Below, piece by piece: positions 44,065-54,905 of a stretch of DNA of 64,000 nt (the stretch's first letter is position 1; every line of letters begins with the position of its first letter). A program made the position numbers and the translations under genes. The notes under the pieces are model-generated. The model saw only the letters and a program-made list of their open reading frames with translations. It was not told the origin of the DNA and did not search any database. Source of the DNA: Astrothelium macrocarpum (taxonomy: Eukaryota; Ascomycota; Dothideomycetes; Trypetheliales; Trypetheliaceae); NCBI GenBank assembly GCA_021030915.1, contig JAGEMR010000028.1, forward strand, positions 62,001-126,000, written 5' to 3'.

Positions 44065-46308
44065 AGGGCCAACGACCCACAGGGATTCATTGAGTGATTG
44101 ACTATGACTGAAGACGATGGATTAATTATCGATGATAGGCTTGTTGAGAGGTCCGAGAGGGAATAGAGATACATGAGCTGTTGCATAGGTCGCAAGGGGA
44201 GGTAATCATCATGTACTTAGAATACACAGTATCAACTCGACGGTAAAATCTCTACCTTCACACGATGCCAGACGCTATCCTTGGATCAGCACATGTCGAG
44301 GTATATTTGGAAATGTCGCTTTTGAGCTAAGATCGTCCCATCTATGGAAATGGGTTTCAATTGCTCAGAAGGAACCTCATTTGCGCCACGCCTCCCTCCC
44401 CCCACTCCCCCAAAACACCCTTTCTCAAATTCCGCCCAAATACTCAGCAGTAAGACAGGAGGCCGGCCGGGCAGCAGGTGCGACAGTACACCTCAACGAG
44501 ATGTGGAAATCCGTCGCCAATCCTAGAAGATCTCGACGCTGTTTCACAGTAGACGGCATTTCTTCCAACGCGGAAACCCTCAGGCTACAGTAGTTTACCC
44601 TCAAAGGCCGTTGAGAATCATAGCAAACGAAGACTGCCAATGCTTGCCTCTTCCTAATCCATATCGTACTATGATTAGTCGTTAATAGGGTTTGTGTCTT
44701 GCGAATCGACCTTACGATAGCCCGCCTTTATTCCAAATTCCATTAACAGCACGCTGCCTTGTTGCGCATCTCAGTGACCACAACACGTTCCCAAATATTT
44801 TCACAGGGCTGGTGAATGCGTTTTTTTTGTTTTTTGTTTTTTTTTTTTTTTGAAACATACTCAACCCCTTGAAACGACCTGCTCAGTGTGCCAGCCGCTG
44901 CGGTCGATCAGTCTGATGAACTGCCGAGAATTGACAGCCCAAAGCTTCGACGCTTCAAAGATGGCCATTGTAAGGAAATTGATTGCCTCGAACTATTTGG
45001 TCGAGTTGACGACAAGGGACACTCATCGGATGAAGATCATAGCTACGTCTTTGGGGTACGACTCGACGGAGAGCTCCACACGTTCGTCAATTCGGGAGAG
45101 AGTATCAAGTTTAAATAGACAGATTGACCGAGTAACTCAACAAGATGGTGAAGGAGGAATTGAGCATGGATTTCTCGGTGAATATGGAACCAAATCCAGA
45201 TTCTATTGGGCGGTCACGCCCACAGCGGAAAGGACAAAATTGATGTATTTACTACAACCCAGCAAACACGACCAATGATGTCTCGAACGAATCTGGGAGC
45301 TAATCGTCGAGGGTGTAGACGGGGAGGACGGACCGTTCTTATGCTAAGGGCAAAAGCGGCGGACTAGGACTTTACCCAAAGGGCGACCACCTAAACCTGA
45401 GGGGGATTTCCCGTCACCAACTTTATTTCACAAGTGACTGGAAGTCCTAAGCCAGTCGCTCCGAGTCATTTTCAGCGGAAAATGGCTCACTATTGAGAAT
45501 CTTGGTAATTATGACAGGCAACTGAATGCGTGTGCGACTCTTCATGAGCGCTTTTCTAAAGTCAAACACGTCCTAATGCGGAGGTCTCTGCTGTCCGAGT
45601 ATCTTCAAATGAAGGCACCGCGACATATGGTGCAGCCTGTCTAAAGGAGCGAAGTCCTGCTCTTCACTAGTAGATGTTTATCACAAACCTACGATCCCTT
45701 AGGACCTACGCTAACACTGCTGGCAGACCTACATCAATGCGAAGCAGGTTCTCACAAAACCGAGAGACCACTTCAACCGCACTCTTGTGAATGTCCCCCT
45801 GCCTCCGTCTTACACACATAGCAACCATTGTAATCCTCGATGCCACCCCTCCGCATCATCACTAGGAGGTTCCACTCTCACATGTCAAAGCCTGTCTGAT
45901 TGGCAATCCAGAGCTACAAAGACATCCGCAAAGCAAGGAGGCTATACTGAAGGTCAAAGAGGCGGTACTTAGGCCGGATCTGAGCGAGTTCTCTGTTCAT
46001 GAATGGTTGGAGATGCCGTTTTCAGACAACCGGAAGTAGCGGCGAATACGAGTCAAGCGATAAGTCCTCGAGTACGTAGCCGGCTGACCGGATGGAAGCC
46101 TTCGCATCCGGAAGCGGGCTTTGTTAAGAGTCAACAAAGCCCTCATCGACAAAGCCGCCTACCGCAAGCAGGCTTCCTGCGTAATTTTAAATACACTTCT
46201 CCTGTGTATCCCAGTCTTTAGGACGTATGCTCTGTCAAAACTCTGAGCCGATTTTGTTTTCTACCGGTCCAATCTTGTTATATTTTGTTGGAACTTTCCC
46301 CAGCCACT
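44065..46308. other. Gene-poor region with poly(T) tract and possible gene remnant
   Basis: A T-rich tract (about 44821-44851, runs of 8, 6 and 15 T) is followed by a frame of about 125 codons, 44900-45278 (+), ending VTPTAERTKLMYLLQPSKHDQ. A second open frame, 44888-45118, overlaps it, so at most one can be real and both may be remnants. I recognise no family. The rest (45.3-46.3 kb) holds no supported feature. Confidence 0.35.
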
Positions 46309-47331
46309 ATGGCACCACCTACATCATCCAATACAATTGACGACGCGATCAAGGCTACTGTTTATCAGGCAGTCGAGGCTGCATTTGAAGCAGCACTGCC
46401 GAGACTTGTCAATGCCATCAAAGATGTACTGCGGGTTGAGGTCCAGCAACAACTTGAGGTGCAAGGACAGAGTAACCAAGCCAAATCTACTATGGTTTCA
46501 ACAACAGTACAGTACCCTGTTCGGATTTAACCATCCATATCATCTTCTGATACCCCGCAGGGCTCGAATGCAAAAATGTCGCCTGAAGAGTATGCGAATT
46601 TGAAGAGGACAGTAAGGGTAGAAGATCATTTCGCTCAGTTATTGGAGATGACCAAGTTCACGCTATCGAGCGATATTTACGAATGGCAGGAGGGATTTAA
46701 AGCACGACGATTAGGCCGCACATATTTCCGGATCGGGTCCTGCGGTCCACTCGAATATGCGCTGATGCCAACACATCGTTCGTTCATGATCCAGGCGAGT
46801 GGAGTGGGGCATCGGGATAGCGTGGAATGGGAAAGAGACATATACTGCCTTTGCAATGTCGACCACAACTGGGTTTTTGGTCACTCGACTGCCTGTTATG
46901 AGAGCACCGACCAAACACCTTTCGAGCGCGACATTGGCCAGTTTGTCGTAGGAGGATACCTTGTACAAAGAAAGAACCACGAAGAAGCCTGGACAAAGCC
47001 CCGCTATGTTTTTGTGAAATCATTGACGGAAGGTGGACTTTGGATTATTGCAACCAAATATGGTCAAACCAGCGCTGACGAAAGTAGTGATAGTGATGAT
47101 GAGTGGGACGCCAGATCAGGATTTCGTGGTCACTCTATGGAAGGTATTGGCGACCTCTCTTATGCCCGTCTTCCAGACAGCATCTTTTCAAATTTCTCAA
47201 CCCTTCAAAGAGCAGGTGGTGAACCCCTGTCGGATCGTGGTGAGATCATCATCAGCAGTGAACCATTCAATTTTCAAGAACGGACCACCACAGGTTTCGT
47301 TATTACACCTATTCGTGAGCGCGAGTTATGA
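46309..47331 (+). CDS. Orphan protein A of a tandem pair, about 322 aa
   Basis: ATG 46309 in a good context. Two exons in the same phase: about 46309-46506 and 46561-47331. The intron removes an in-frame TAA at 46528; the acceptor CCCCGCAG is clear, but the donor could be GTACAG at 46507 or GTTTCA at 46495. The N-terminus is an amphipathic alpha-helical stretch (YQAVEAAFEAALPRLVNAIKD); then a mixed alpha/beta region with Trp/Cys/His (YCLCNVDHNWVFGHSTACYE) and an acidic Ser-Asp patch (SADESSDSDDEWDARS). No known domain. A second orphan gene starts 145 bp downstream on the same strand. They may be co-inherited accessory genes. Confidence 0.55.
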
Positions 47332-47476
47332 AAGTGGCTTGAACCCGGCTTTGTCTGGTAGTTTGTTAGATTGAGGTCTTTGTCCTGTATAGCAAACAAC
47401 CGTTGATACTTAATATGGCCTCAAGTGAAGCTAGAATCAAGAACCAACGCTCGTTCGATTGTTCTGGTTATACAGC

Positions 47477-48893
47477 ATGTCAATTTCTAAGTGTTGGGAT
47501 CTTTGGGGTACCCAGAGAAAGTGGGATGATCCCTCTCTGCACATTTTGGAATTTCCGCCATTTGAATCGAGCGCTATAGAATCAAACACAGCAGCATCTC
47601 CGTTCACAGAGTGGTTCTCTAGCATTCCCGAAAAGGACCGATCACAAGTGTTGCCAAATGTTCTGGATCGGATTTTAGAGGCTATGGAACACTTCCAACG
47701 CAACGTCGATGATTCTTTCAATGCACTCGTGGATGATCCAGGAACAGAATCCACAAACACATCAACGAGAAAGAACTACGAAATCGGTTCTCCATCTAAA
47801 TCAGTCTTGGAAGAACTGAATCATGGTACCGAACCGAGATGGCAACATCGACTTGGTCCGCTCCTAAAGCACGTTGTCGTGCAACACCTTAGACTGTTCG
47901 AATCGTTTTGCAAATGGGTAAAGAATCAATCCATAGAGAAGGCAGCGGACCGTAAAAAATTTCGCAGCCGTTTGGCGGATATAATGACGATGAAGGAGTC
48001 CATAGATAGCAGACTTTCAGAAACTGCCTTCAACCTACGTATCGAAAGTATCGGATGTCAAGGTACAGGGCATTTCCAGTTTCGATATTGGATCTATAGC
48101 TGACTGCGTGATTGTAGAGTTGCATCATGATTTCGAATTCCTCCAAAATAAGTGGATATGTCGCAGTGTTCTTGAAATTACACTGTTGATTCTACGATGC
48201 AATTACGATGACAACACTCGTGACCAACAGAGCAGCACAGACAGATATTTGCCACGTATAGAACGCGAGAAACAGAGGTTGAAGGATTTTCTAGAGACAT
48301 TAGCGAAAACTAGGTCCTGTCGAAAGAAGGATTCCACAAGCCAAGACAAACCAACCCCGTTCCCTTCCTGTGTGCCTAAAGTAATATGTTTCGACGAAAC
48401 ATCGCAAGCCTTAGGGGCAACTTCACCTTCGTGGGACAAGCGGAAGACAATGAACCTTTGGGTTTTCAACGAGAGCAAGGATTTTTTCATTGAGTCCAGG
48501 GATTCACGTATTCGCCCGGAGATACGGAAATATCATTTCGAACCGGCAGCACAGATCTTTGACACAATGGCGCTGCACATTAAAGCTAAGCTCTTCAATA
48601 GCGGTACCGCGGCAGCAGAAAGACGAGACGAATTTCATACTGCGTTTGGAAGGGCATATTTTGGTCCTCTACGCCGATATGAGCTCCATGTCTGGCAAGC
48701 GATCGACGGCCAGACTTTGCGGTACAAAGACCAATGTGTCAGATGTCAAGCATTCTGGAATGCAGTTCTTGTGCAACCCAATAGCACAAAGGCGTCCACG
48801 TTTGATACAAAATCGGATGATCGTATTGATGCCTGCGCAGAGTGCTGTCTTCATGCAGAGTTAGTGGTGAGGTTTGAGATGTACGGTGTGTGA
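47477..48893 (+). CDS. Orphan protein B of a tandem pair, 453 aa, C-terminal Cys cluster
   Basis: Two exons, 47477-48062 and 48118-48893; the 55-bp intron (GTACAG..TTGTAG, branch CTGAC) removes stops and keeps frame. The first 300 residues are largely helical (LPNVLDRILEAMEHFQRNVDD; LKHVVVQHLRLFESFCKWVK). Near the C-terminus YKDQCVRCQAFWNAVLV and DACAECCLHAELVVRFEM give CxxC and CxxCC pairs about 30 residues apart, which could bind one zinc ion. No family is recognised. It follows orphan A on the same strand, and the pair lies between a poly(T) tract and a poly(A) tract near the Tc1-like element, so it is likely accessory sequence. Confidence 0.6.
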
Positions 48894-49666
48894 TAGTTTT
48901 GATGATCCAGCGAGATGACAGGACACGGAGTGACGGTAGTAGTAGTGTAGATTGGAGAACATGGCATGTGGATGACAAAAAGGCTAGCACGCACTAGAGT
49001 GGTGGTTTCCTTTTTTTGTATTAAGAGATGTTGTTCTTGATTTCTCGCTTTTCGAGTCAAGGAATGTTGGGAAAGTTCGGACAGATTCCAGGCAGTCTAT
49101 TGATACGACCACACACTCCTTAAAATGGCAACTCTAAATGAGATGATACCACCTCAAATCTTATTCGCCAACTGACGGAAATGTTGATTTCCAGCTTGAC
49201 ATATACAAATCTGGCAACGATCTATGTTGCGATCTGTTCGGGGTTCATGGTTTTACTCCACCAATCACAGTCAAGACCTTTTTGCTCGTGTTACCGTCAT
49301 AGAAGAAGGCGAGAACGCAATCTGAGCGTCAAATTAACTGACAACGCGAGATGCAAGAGCATACCTTGGCTGTCTTCATTCGAATGCGAGCTCTCATTAC
49401 TGCATAACGGTTCATCCGTACGTCTCTAGGTCTTTACATCGAATACTGGTATGGCACATATGACACGGATACCAGACACAATGATGCTTCCTTTCAAACT
49501 TAGCTTCACAAACCAAAAGCAGGAGTGCTACATTCGTTTCACTTGGACACTGGCGTCTTTGCAATGATTACCAATGGAGTCTCAAAAACGAAAAAAAAAA
49601 AAAAAAAAAAAAAAAACGGTGTATCACGCCGTTTTCAGCATTATGTTGTGGGGTTGCTTTGTGGTA
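48894..49666. other. Intergenic with A26 tract, left of Tc1-like element
   Basis: No gene seen. An uninterrupted run of 26 A lies at 49591-49616, 50 bp left of the transposon. TA at 49665-49666 is the left target-site duplication. Confidence 0.6.
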
Positions 49667-49758
49667 CACTCGCGTGAAGGTTGGGCGTCCTCTCAGGCAG
49701 CCCCGCACGTCCGCACCCTCCGCACCACCAAATTTGTATGGGAACTTGGGATCAGCCA
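49667..49758. repeat. Left terminal inverted repeat, perfect part (92 bp)
   Basis: Begins CACTCGCGTGAAGGTTGGGC; exact reverse complement of 53066-53157. Weaker pairing continues to about 49890, including the ATG of the transposase. Confidence 0.95.
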
Positions 49759-49874
49759 GGCCACACAAACCTGGTGGTTGCTTTTTTATCTGTAATTCGT
49801 TCATTCGATAATTTGATCATTTGATTTTCTAATCCGGTAATTTTGAAGCCGATTTTTGTGGTGGTGAGGTCGAA

Positions 49875-50854
49875 ATGGTCCGAAATATCGCTCCATTTCA
49901 GCGAGTTATTATTACTATTCTTTTGGATTATGACGATCTCTCACAACGTGATATTATCCGAATTGCTCATATAACTGCTCGTATAATAAGAAGAATTAAA
50001 AGGAATATCAAATTATACGGTAATCCATTGAATCCAATCCACCACCACGGTCCTCCGCGGACGTTGACATCTGCTATTATGGAGGCTCTGAAGGAGCATC
50101 TTCTCACGAAATCTGGCATATATACCGACAAGATGGCTGAATGGATCTGGCAGTATTATGATGTACTCGTGGATCCATCGCTGGTGAAGAGGAGGTTGAT
50201 CGAGGCCGGCTGGAGTAGGAAAAAGGTTCATATCTACTTTCGAATTAATGAATACAACAGCTAATAAATTGATTTGGAATGTCATCGAATAATTAAGAAA
50301 CGTTGCGCTGAATTCCGTGACAGTCATATGGCCATAATGGCACAATATTCGGCCAATCAGCTGGTGTACGTTGATGAGAGTGGAATAGATTAATGTATTG
50401 GATTTCGCCCTTACGGTCGAATACCAAAAGGATCAAAAATAATTCAGCGTTATTTCCTCGAATATGGACGGCGTTATAATATCCTACCGGTGTATATATT
50501 AGATGGAATTCTGAATTATTCGATTTACGAAGATTTAATAATAATTCAGATATTTGTATATTGATTGGAAGAATTGCTATTATCGAAATATTTTCCATTT
50601 GATTCTGATAATCCATTACCAAATTCGGTATTAATAATGGATAATATTTCAATATATTATAATAAGAAAATGATTGATTTAATTATAAAATAATTTGGAA
50701 TAAAACTGATATATTTATTTTTATATTCATCTGATTTAAATCCGATTAAAGAATTCTTTTTTCAATTCAAAATATTCGTTCAAAAATATTATGAATTATA
50801 TTCAGATTCAGAAGATTTTGATTTTATTGATTATTTAATTTGGTGCGTTGAATA
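49875..50854 (+). pseudogene. Tc1-like DDE_3 transposase, inactivated by in-frame stops
   Basis: A single frame from ATG 49875 can be followed for about 326 codons, the usual size, with no frameshift. The first 129 codons are intact: a helix-turn-helix (SQRDIIRIAHITARIIRRIKR) and the second DNA-binding half (ALKEHLLTKSGIYTDKMAEW). After TAA TAA at 50262-50267 the catalytic core is still legible: YSANQLVYVDESGID (first Asp), RRYNILPVYILDG, PNSVLIMDN (second Asp), and YSSDLNPIKEFFFQFK (Glu), 36 codons apart. Internal stops at several sites abolish function. The acidic triad is preserved as read. Confidence 0.9.
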
Positions 50855-51649
50855 GGTTGGATAGGATAAAAATCAAATATAAGAATATTTTCGTAATTCG
50901 TATATCTCTATTTCTGATTAATTGAATTTTTAATTATATAATTCAAATAATTTGATTCGATTACGAATATTATAAAGGATTATATAAAAGATTGTATAAA
51001 AAATATTATAAAAAAATGAATATATGATCAAATTATATAATAAACGTTCGAAATATATCCAATACATTGATTAATATTAAATTTATTAATAAATTATTAA
51101 AACAGAAATGGTGGAATAATATAATATTTATTTATATTAAGATCGTGAATTCACCCGATTAAATAATATAATATATACGTTTTATGAGTCAAATTATATC
51201 ATCAAATATTGGATTTATTAATAAATTATTAGGGCAGAAATATTAATCTTATAAAGTTTCGCTTGGATTGAATAATTTGAACAATTCAATTAATTTCATA
51301 TATTTCGAATATCTCGTCTTTCTTCACCACCTCCTTCACCACCTCCTTATCCTTCTAATTATTCGATCTGTTATTAATTTATCTAATTTATGAACTGTTC
51401 GTCTATCTGATTAATCAAATTATTAATTAATTCGTTTTTTATTCCATTTTTTGATATTTCGAAAAATCGCGATAATAATATCTTTCATTATATCTCCTTC
51501 AATCAATAATTTGACTTCTTCATCATCTTATCGTAGAGATTTAAATCCTTCAAAATCATATTTATATTGATCAAGGATTTCCATCATTTTATCAAATTCA
51601 ATTTTAATCAAATCACGTTTATTTCGCTATTTATACCATTTCAAATATA

Positions 51650-52960
51650 CTGGTATTCTTTCATCCACCGCCAATTCAGATATTAATAAAAATGATGAAT
51701 CGGCAGTTCTCATCCATAGCCTCTCATTCAATATGTATATTTTATTAGATGTATTTCGTTCACTATTCCAATATTCGCCAGCTGATTTCTGATAAAAATT
51801 ATTGATAATTGTAGGAATAATATTTGCGGAATTAGGAATTGATGCCGAATTTGTTTTACGATTTCGCTCATTTCGTTCAACGAATTATTCACGCAATTCA
51901 GATAATGACTCATCAACAATAATTATTCCTTCTTTGATCGAATCGTTTTATTTCCTCAAATCCATTATATTAAATCGAATATATTTTTGAATTGATATAT
52001 TAATCCAATATCACACTGAATTCTGACCATATTCGCCAGAATAATTCCATCTTTTGATAATATCATAAATCAAATTACCAATTATTCTGATATATTAAAT
52101 CATTTAAAAAAGATTCTCCTTCATCGATTCAATGATGGATATCTGATATTCAATTAATTAATTATATAATAAATTAAATAATATCAACATTTTATCGTAT
52201 TTCGTTTATTCATCACTTTCGATAGAATTTTACCATCCACCAATTTAATACTGATATTCATTATAAAATTCTGATCATTTCATTCAATCTAAAATTCAAT
52301 TAATCTCTGATCAATTTTAATCTATAATTCGGATTCCAATAAATTAATAAATAGATTAATTAATTATTTCCGTATTTTTGATATTTTTGATATTGATTTG
52401 ATCTCAATTTTCATAATATCAATCCGGTTATTAGAAATTTTATCAAATCTTATATTATCAAAATTATTCCGGAAATGAGAATTCCAATATTGACCTAACA
52501 AATTCGCTATTTTATTTTCAAATATTACGTATAATTTCTTATTTCTCAGCCTAATTCATTATATCAGATCAAAATACAGTAATTTCAATTATTTCTCAAT
52601 TATTATTAATTTGACCGAATCAGTTATTTTTTCATCGTCATAAACCGATATCATACTGATATCGCGAAATGGATTTGGAAATGAATAATCCATTAAAAAA
52701 ACAGATAATAATTGGTTAAAAAATGGATCCATATTGATTTGGAATGATTTGAACTGGGAACCAGCAGAAGTAGGCATTTGTGTCTCTATGGCCTACTCAT
52801 TAGCCATTACAGATGGAATCTCCTCCATTGTGATAGCTGATTCAGCTCGTCTCGCAGCCCTGGTCTCGACCGCCAGAGGAGATAATTCATACCAAAATGG
52901 AACTAATTTCTTATTCAAATTAATTGAATCAGATACGGTGGAATGACGTTTTCGAGCCAT
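51650..52960 (-). pseudogene. Second gene of the Tc1-like element, unknown function, inactivated
   Basis: The minus-strand frame starts at ATG 52960 (MARKRHSTVS) inside the right inverted repeat. It is open for 55 codons to TAG 52793-52795, continues open to 52589, and stays in one frame with scattered stops to at least 51728. The AT-rich part still reads protein-like strings (LLGQYWNSHFRNNFDNIRF, KLVDGKILSKVMNK, KDGIILANMVR, and SHYLNCVNNSLNEMSEIVK, which lies in a 63-codon open segment, 51728-51919). The original product was at least 400 aa. The N-terminus is charged with an Ala/Arg/Glu-rich helix (AVETRAARRAESAITMEE). I recognise no domain. The left boundary is approximate. Confidence 0.6.
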
Positions 52961-53065
52961 TTCAACCTCATCACCAAAAAAACGGTTTCAAAATTACCGA
53001 ATTAGGAAATCAAATGAACGAGCTAACGAATTACAGGTAAAAGGCAACCACCAAACTTTTTTGCT

Positions 53066-53157
53066 TGGCTGATCCCAAGTTCCCATACAAATTTGGTGGT
53101 GCGGAGGGTGCGGACGTGCGGGGCTGCCTGAGAGGACGCCCAACCTTCACGCGAGTG
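53066..53157. repeat. Right terminal inverted repeat, perfect part (92 bp)
   Basis: Exact reverse complement of 49667-49758; followed by TA (53158-53159). Imperfect pairing extends inward to about 52945, including the start codon of the second gene. Confidence 0.95.
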
Positions 53158-53159
53158 TA

Positions 53160-53588
53160 ATGGCGCAACGACTCATGCAATTTCCTGTTACGTAAATGTC
53201 AACCCTGAACCAGTAAAGCTCAAGCTGTTCCCTGGAATGCTATAGGTTTGTGTGTCTCTTGGCATGTCAAGCAAATGTCTGCCGGCCTGCGAGTTACTCG
53301 CTCAGGCAACGTGGTGGGTGGTAAACGTTTGGTAGCTACGTTAAGCTCTTCCCCCGAACTTGACGAGAATTGCGCCATTCCTAAGGAAACTGTGGTAAAG
53401 CTACCTTAGTCATTCCGAGACGTTCATCGTGGCGAGTAATCCATTGTTCCACGGTTCTACTTTGTTGTTCAATTTACTCATTCCACTCGTTTCTTCGTCT
53501 TCACCAAGCCCACAAAACAGTTTTCTACTAAACCCCCGAGTTCGCTTTGCTTTAATGCTGAAAAGAACGGACCTATAGTTCGTCAATA
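53160..53588. other. Intergenic, right flank of Tc1-like element
   Basis: Promoter side of the DUF3602-type gene. No other gene or repeat recognised. Confidence 0.5.
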
Positions 53589-54192
53589 ATGGCAGGTCGT
53601 AGTGACGAACATAGAGCCTCTATTGACCGAAACGTATCAAGTGGTAGAGGGGGCGCAGGTATGTGCAACAGCAACACTATCGCTCTAACGCAGCGTTGAA
53701 CGTTTCCTGCCTCCTGAAGTAGATAGCACTAATAGAGCCTTCGTTTCGCAGGAAATATGACCAGCGAGCGGCGTGAAAGCTCAACCAACCCCAAAGATTT
53801 CGTGACTCCTACCATAAAGCAAGATGTCTACACTACAGGTCGAGGTGGCTCAGGAAACATGGCAAAAAATGACAAGGAGCGACCAGAAATTGCGCGTGCT
53901 GCCCAGGACGTAGAAGCAGCACCTCCCAGAGGTCCAGCGGGCAGCTACCATGTTGGTAGAGGAGGTGCTGGTATGTTCATGCACTTGAACAAAGGAACAG
54001 GCTGCTAGACTAATTGGACATTTTGTAGCGAACGTTGCGACGGTTGAGACAGAGAATAGCGGAAAATCAGAGAGGGAAAAGGAAATCGAGCGGAGGCCTG
54101 GAATAGACACAAGGAGGAACTCCAAGGGTTTGGCAGATAAGGGAAAGGAATTGCTGGGCAAAATAGGCATTGGAGAGCAAGCAAAGAAGTGA
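53589..54192 (+). CDS. DUF3602-type small glycine-motif protein, 150 aa
   Basis: Exons 53589-53658, 53752-53970 and 54029-54192; lengths sum to 453 nt. Both introns start GTATGT and end CAG or TAG. The protein carries three repeats of a GRGGxGN-type motif (SSGRGGAGN, TTGRGGSGN, HVGRGGAAN), each followed by a polar charged segment, and a basic/amphipathic end (KGKELLGKIGIGEQAKK). This matches the small fungal family PF12223 (DUF3602), whose function is unknown. Introns 1 and 2 both interrupt the codon just after GRGGA in repeats 1 and 3, in the same phase, while repeat 2 has none. Confidence 0.85.
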
Positions 54193-54905
54193 TATTCGCT
54201 ACAGAAATAGCCTTTTTTAAATGCTTGATGTGATTGGGCGATTGGGGCTACCTAATGTATCCGCAAATAAGGTACGCCGATCATGCCGCTTTGATGACGC
54301 ATCTTGTACCATTGTCCTCCTCTACGTTGGGCTTGGATTTTTAAACTTGTATTTCCCCATCAATCCACCACTCTCTGAATCAAATCTACCCGTGGTTCTC
54401 ATCTCCGAGCATTCCGCTCGATTCAGCCGACATGCATACGGACATGCCAATGACGGCCAGTCTTGGCCCCCTGCTGCGCCGCAGGCCAGCTTCACTGCGA
54501 CACCCTGGACTCCAGCCTTACCTCCCACATCATCAGCAATATGCAGCCGCTGCCTTGGCTGCGCCTCTTACAGGAGAGTCATGACTACGCTCGATCGTAT
54601 GCAGAAGGACGTACTGTGGCTCGTTTAATAAGAGGAGGGGTTTCCTAGCCTTTGCATTGCACCTGTCCGACCGCTGCATCCATCCAACCTACTTGGCGAT
54701 TACACCATCTGGCCTTTTGTCCCAGACCCCACGCCCAAAATCGCCAAAAGCCACATTTTCACTTCCTCTTCCCTATATAGCCTTTACTTCGTCCAACGCG
54801 CCCCCTCCAATCCCGAGACTTTCTCCCAATCCGGGCAAGCGACTCGAAAAAGCGCCCCTTCTTCAATCTCACCTCTCCCGTTTTCTCTCGAGCACCGCAG
54901 ACAAC
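54193..54905. other. Intergenic/leader region of Arg-rich gene
   Basis: No gene seen. The right half is C-rich and runs directly into the 5' end of the next gene as a probable leader; the frame is open upstream to 54657 but begins without a conserved start. Confidence 0.45.

Larger units (their letters stand above)
49667..53157. mobile_element. Tc1-like (DDE_3) transposon with two convergent genes, inactivated
   Basis: 3,491 bp, flanked by TA (49665-49666 and 53158-53159). The terminal inverted repeats are perfect for 92 bp (49667-49758 against 53066-53157), then continue imperfectly for about 200-225 bp in total, past the start codons of both internal genes. A Tc1-type transposase reads rightward from 49875, and a second, unrecognised gene reads leftward from 52960. 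The core (about 50.45-52.7 kb) is extremely AT-rich. It is roughly twice the length of ordinary fungal Tc1-like elements. Confidence 0.92.

Noticed and set aside
52734..52946. 70-codon + strand frame in the right end of the Tc1-like element
   Set aside because: It is the antisense of the second element gene, which starts in the inverted repeat and keeps its frame for over 1.2 kb.
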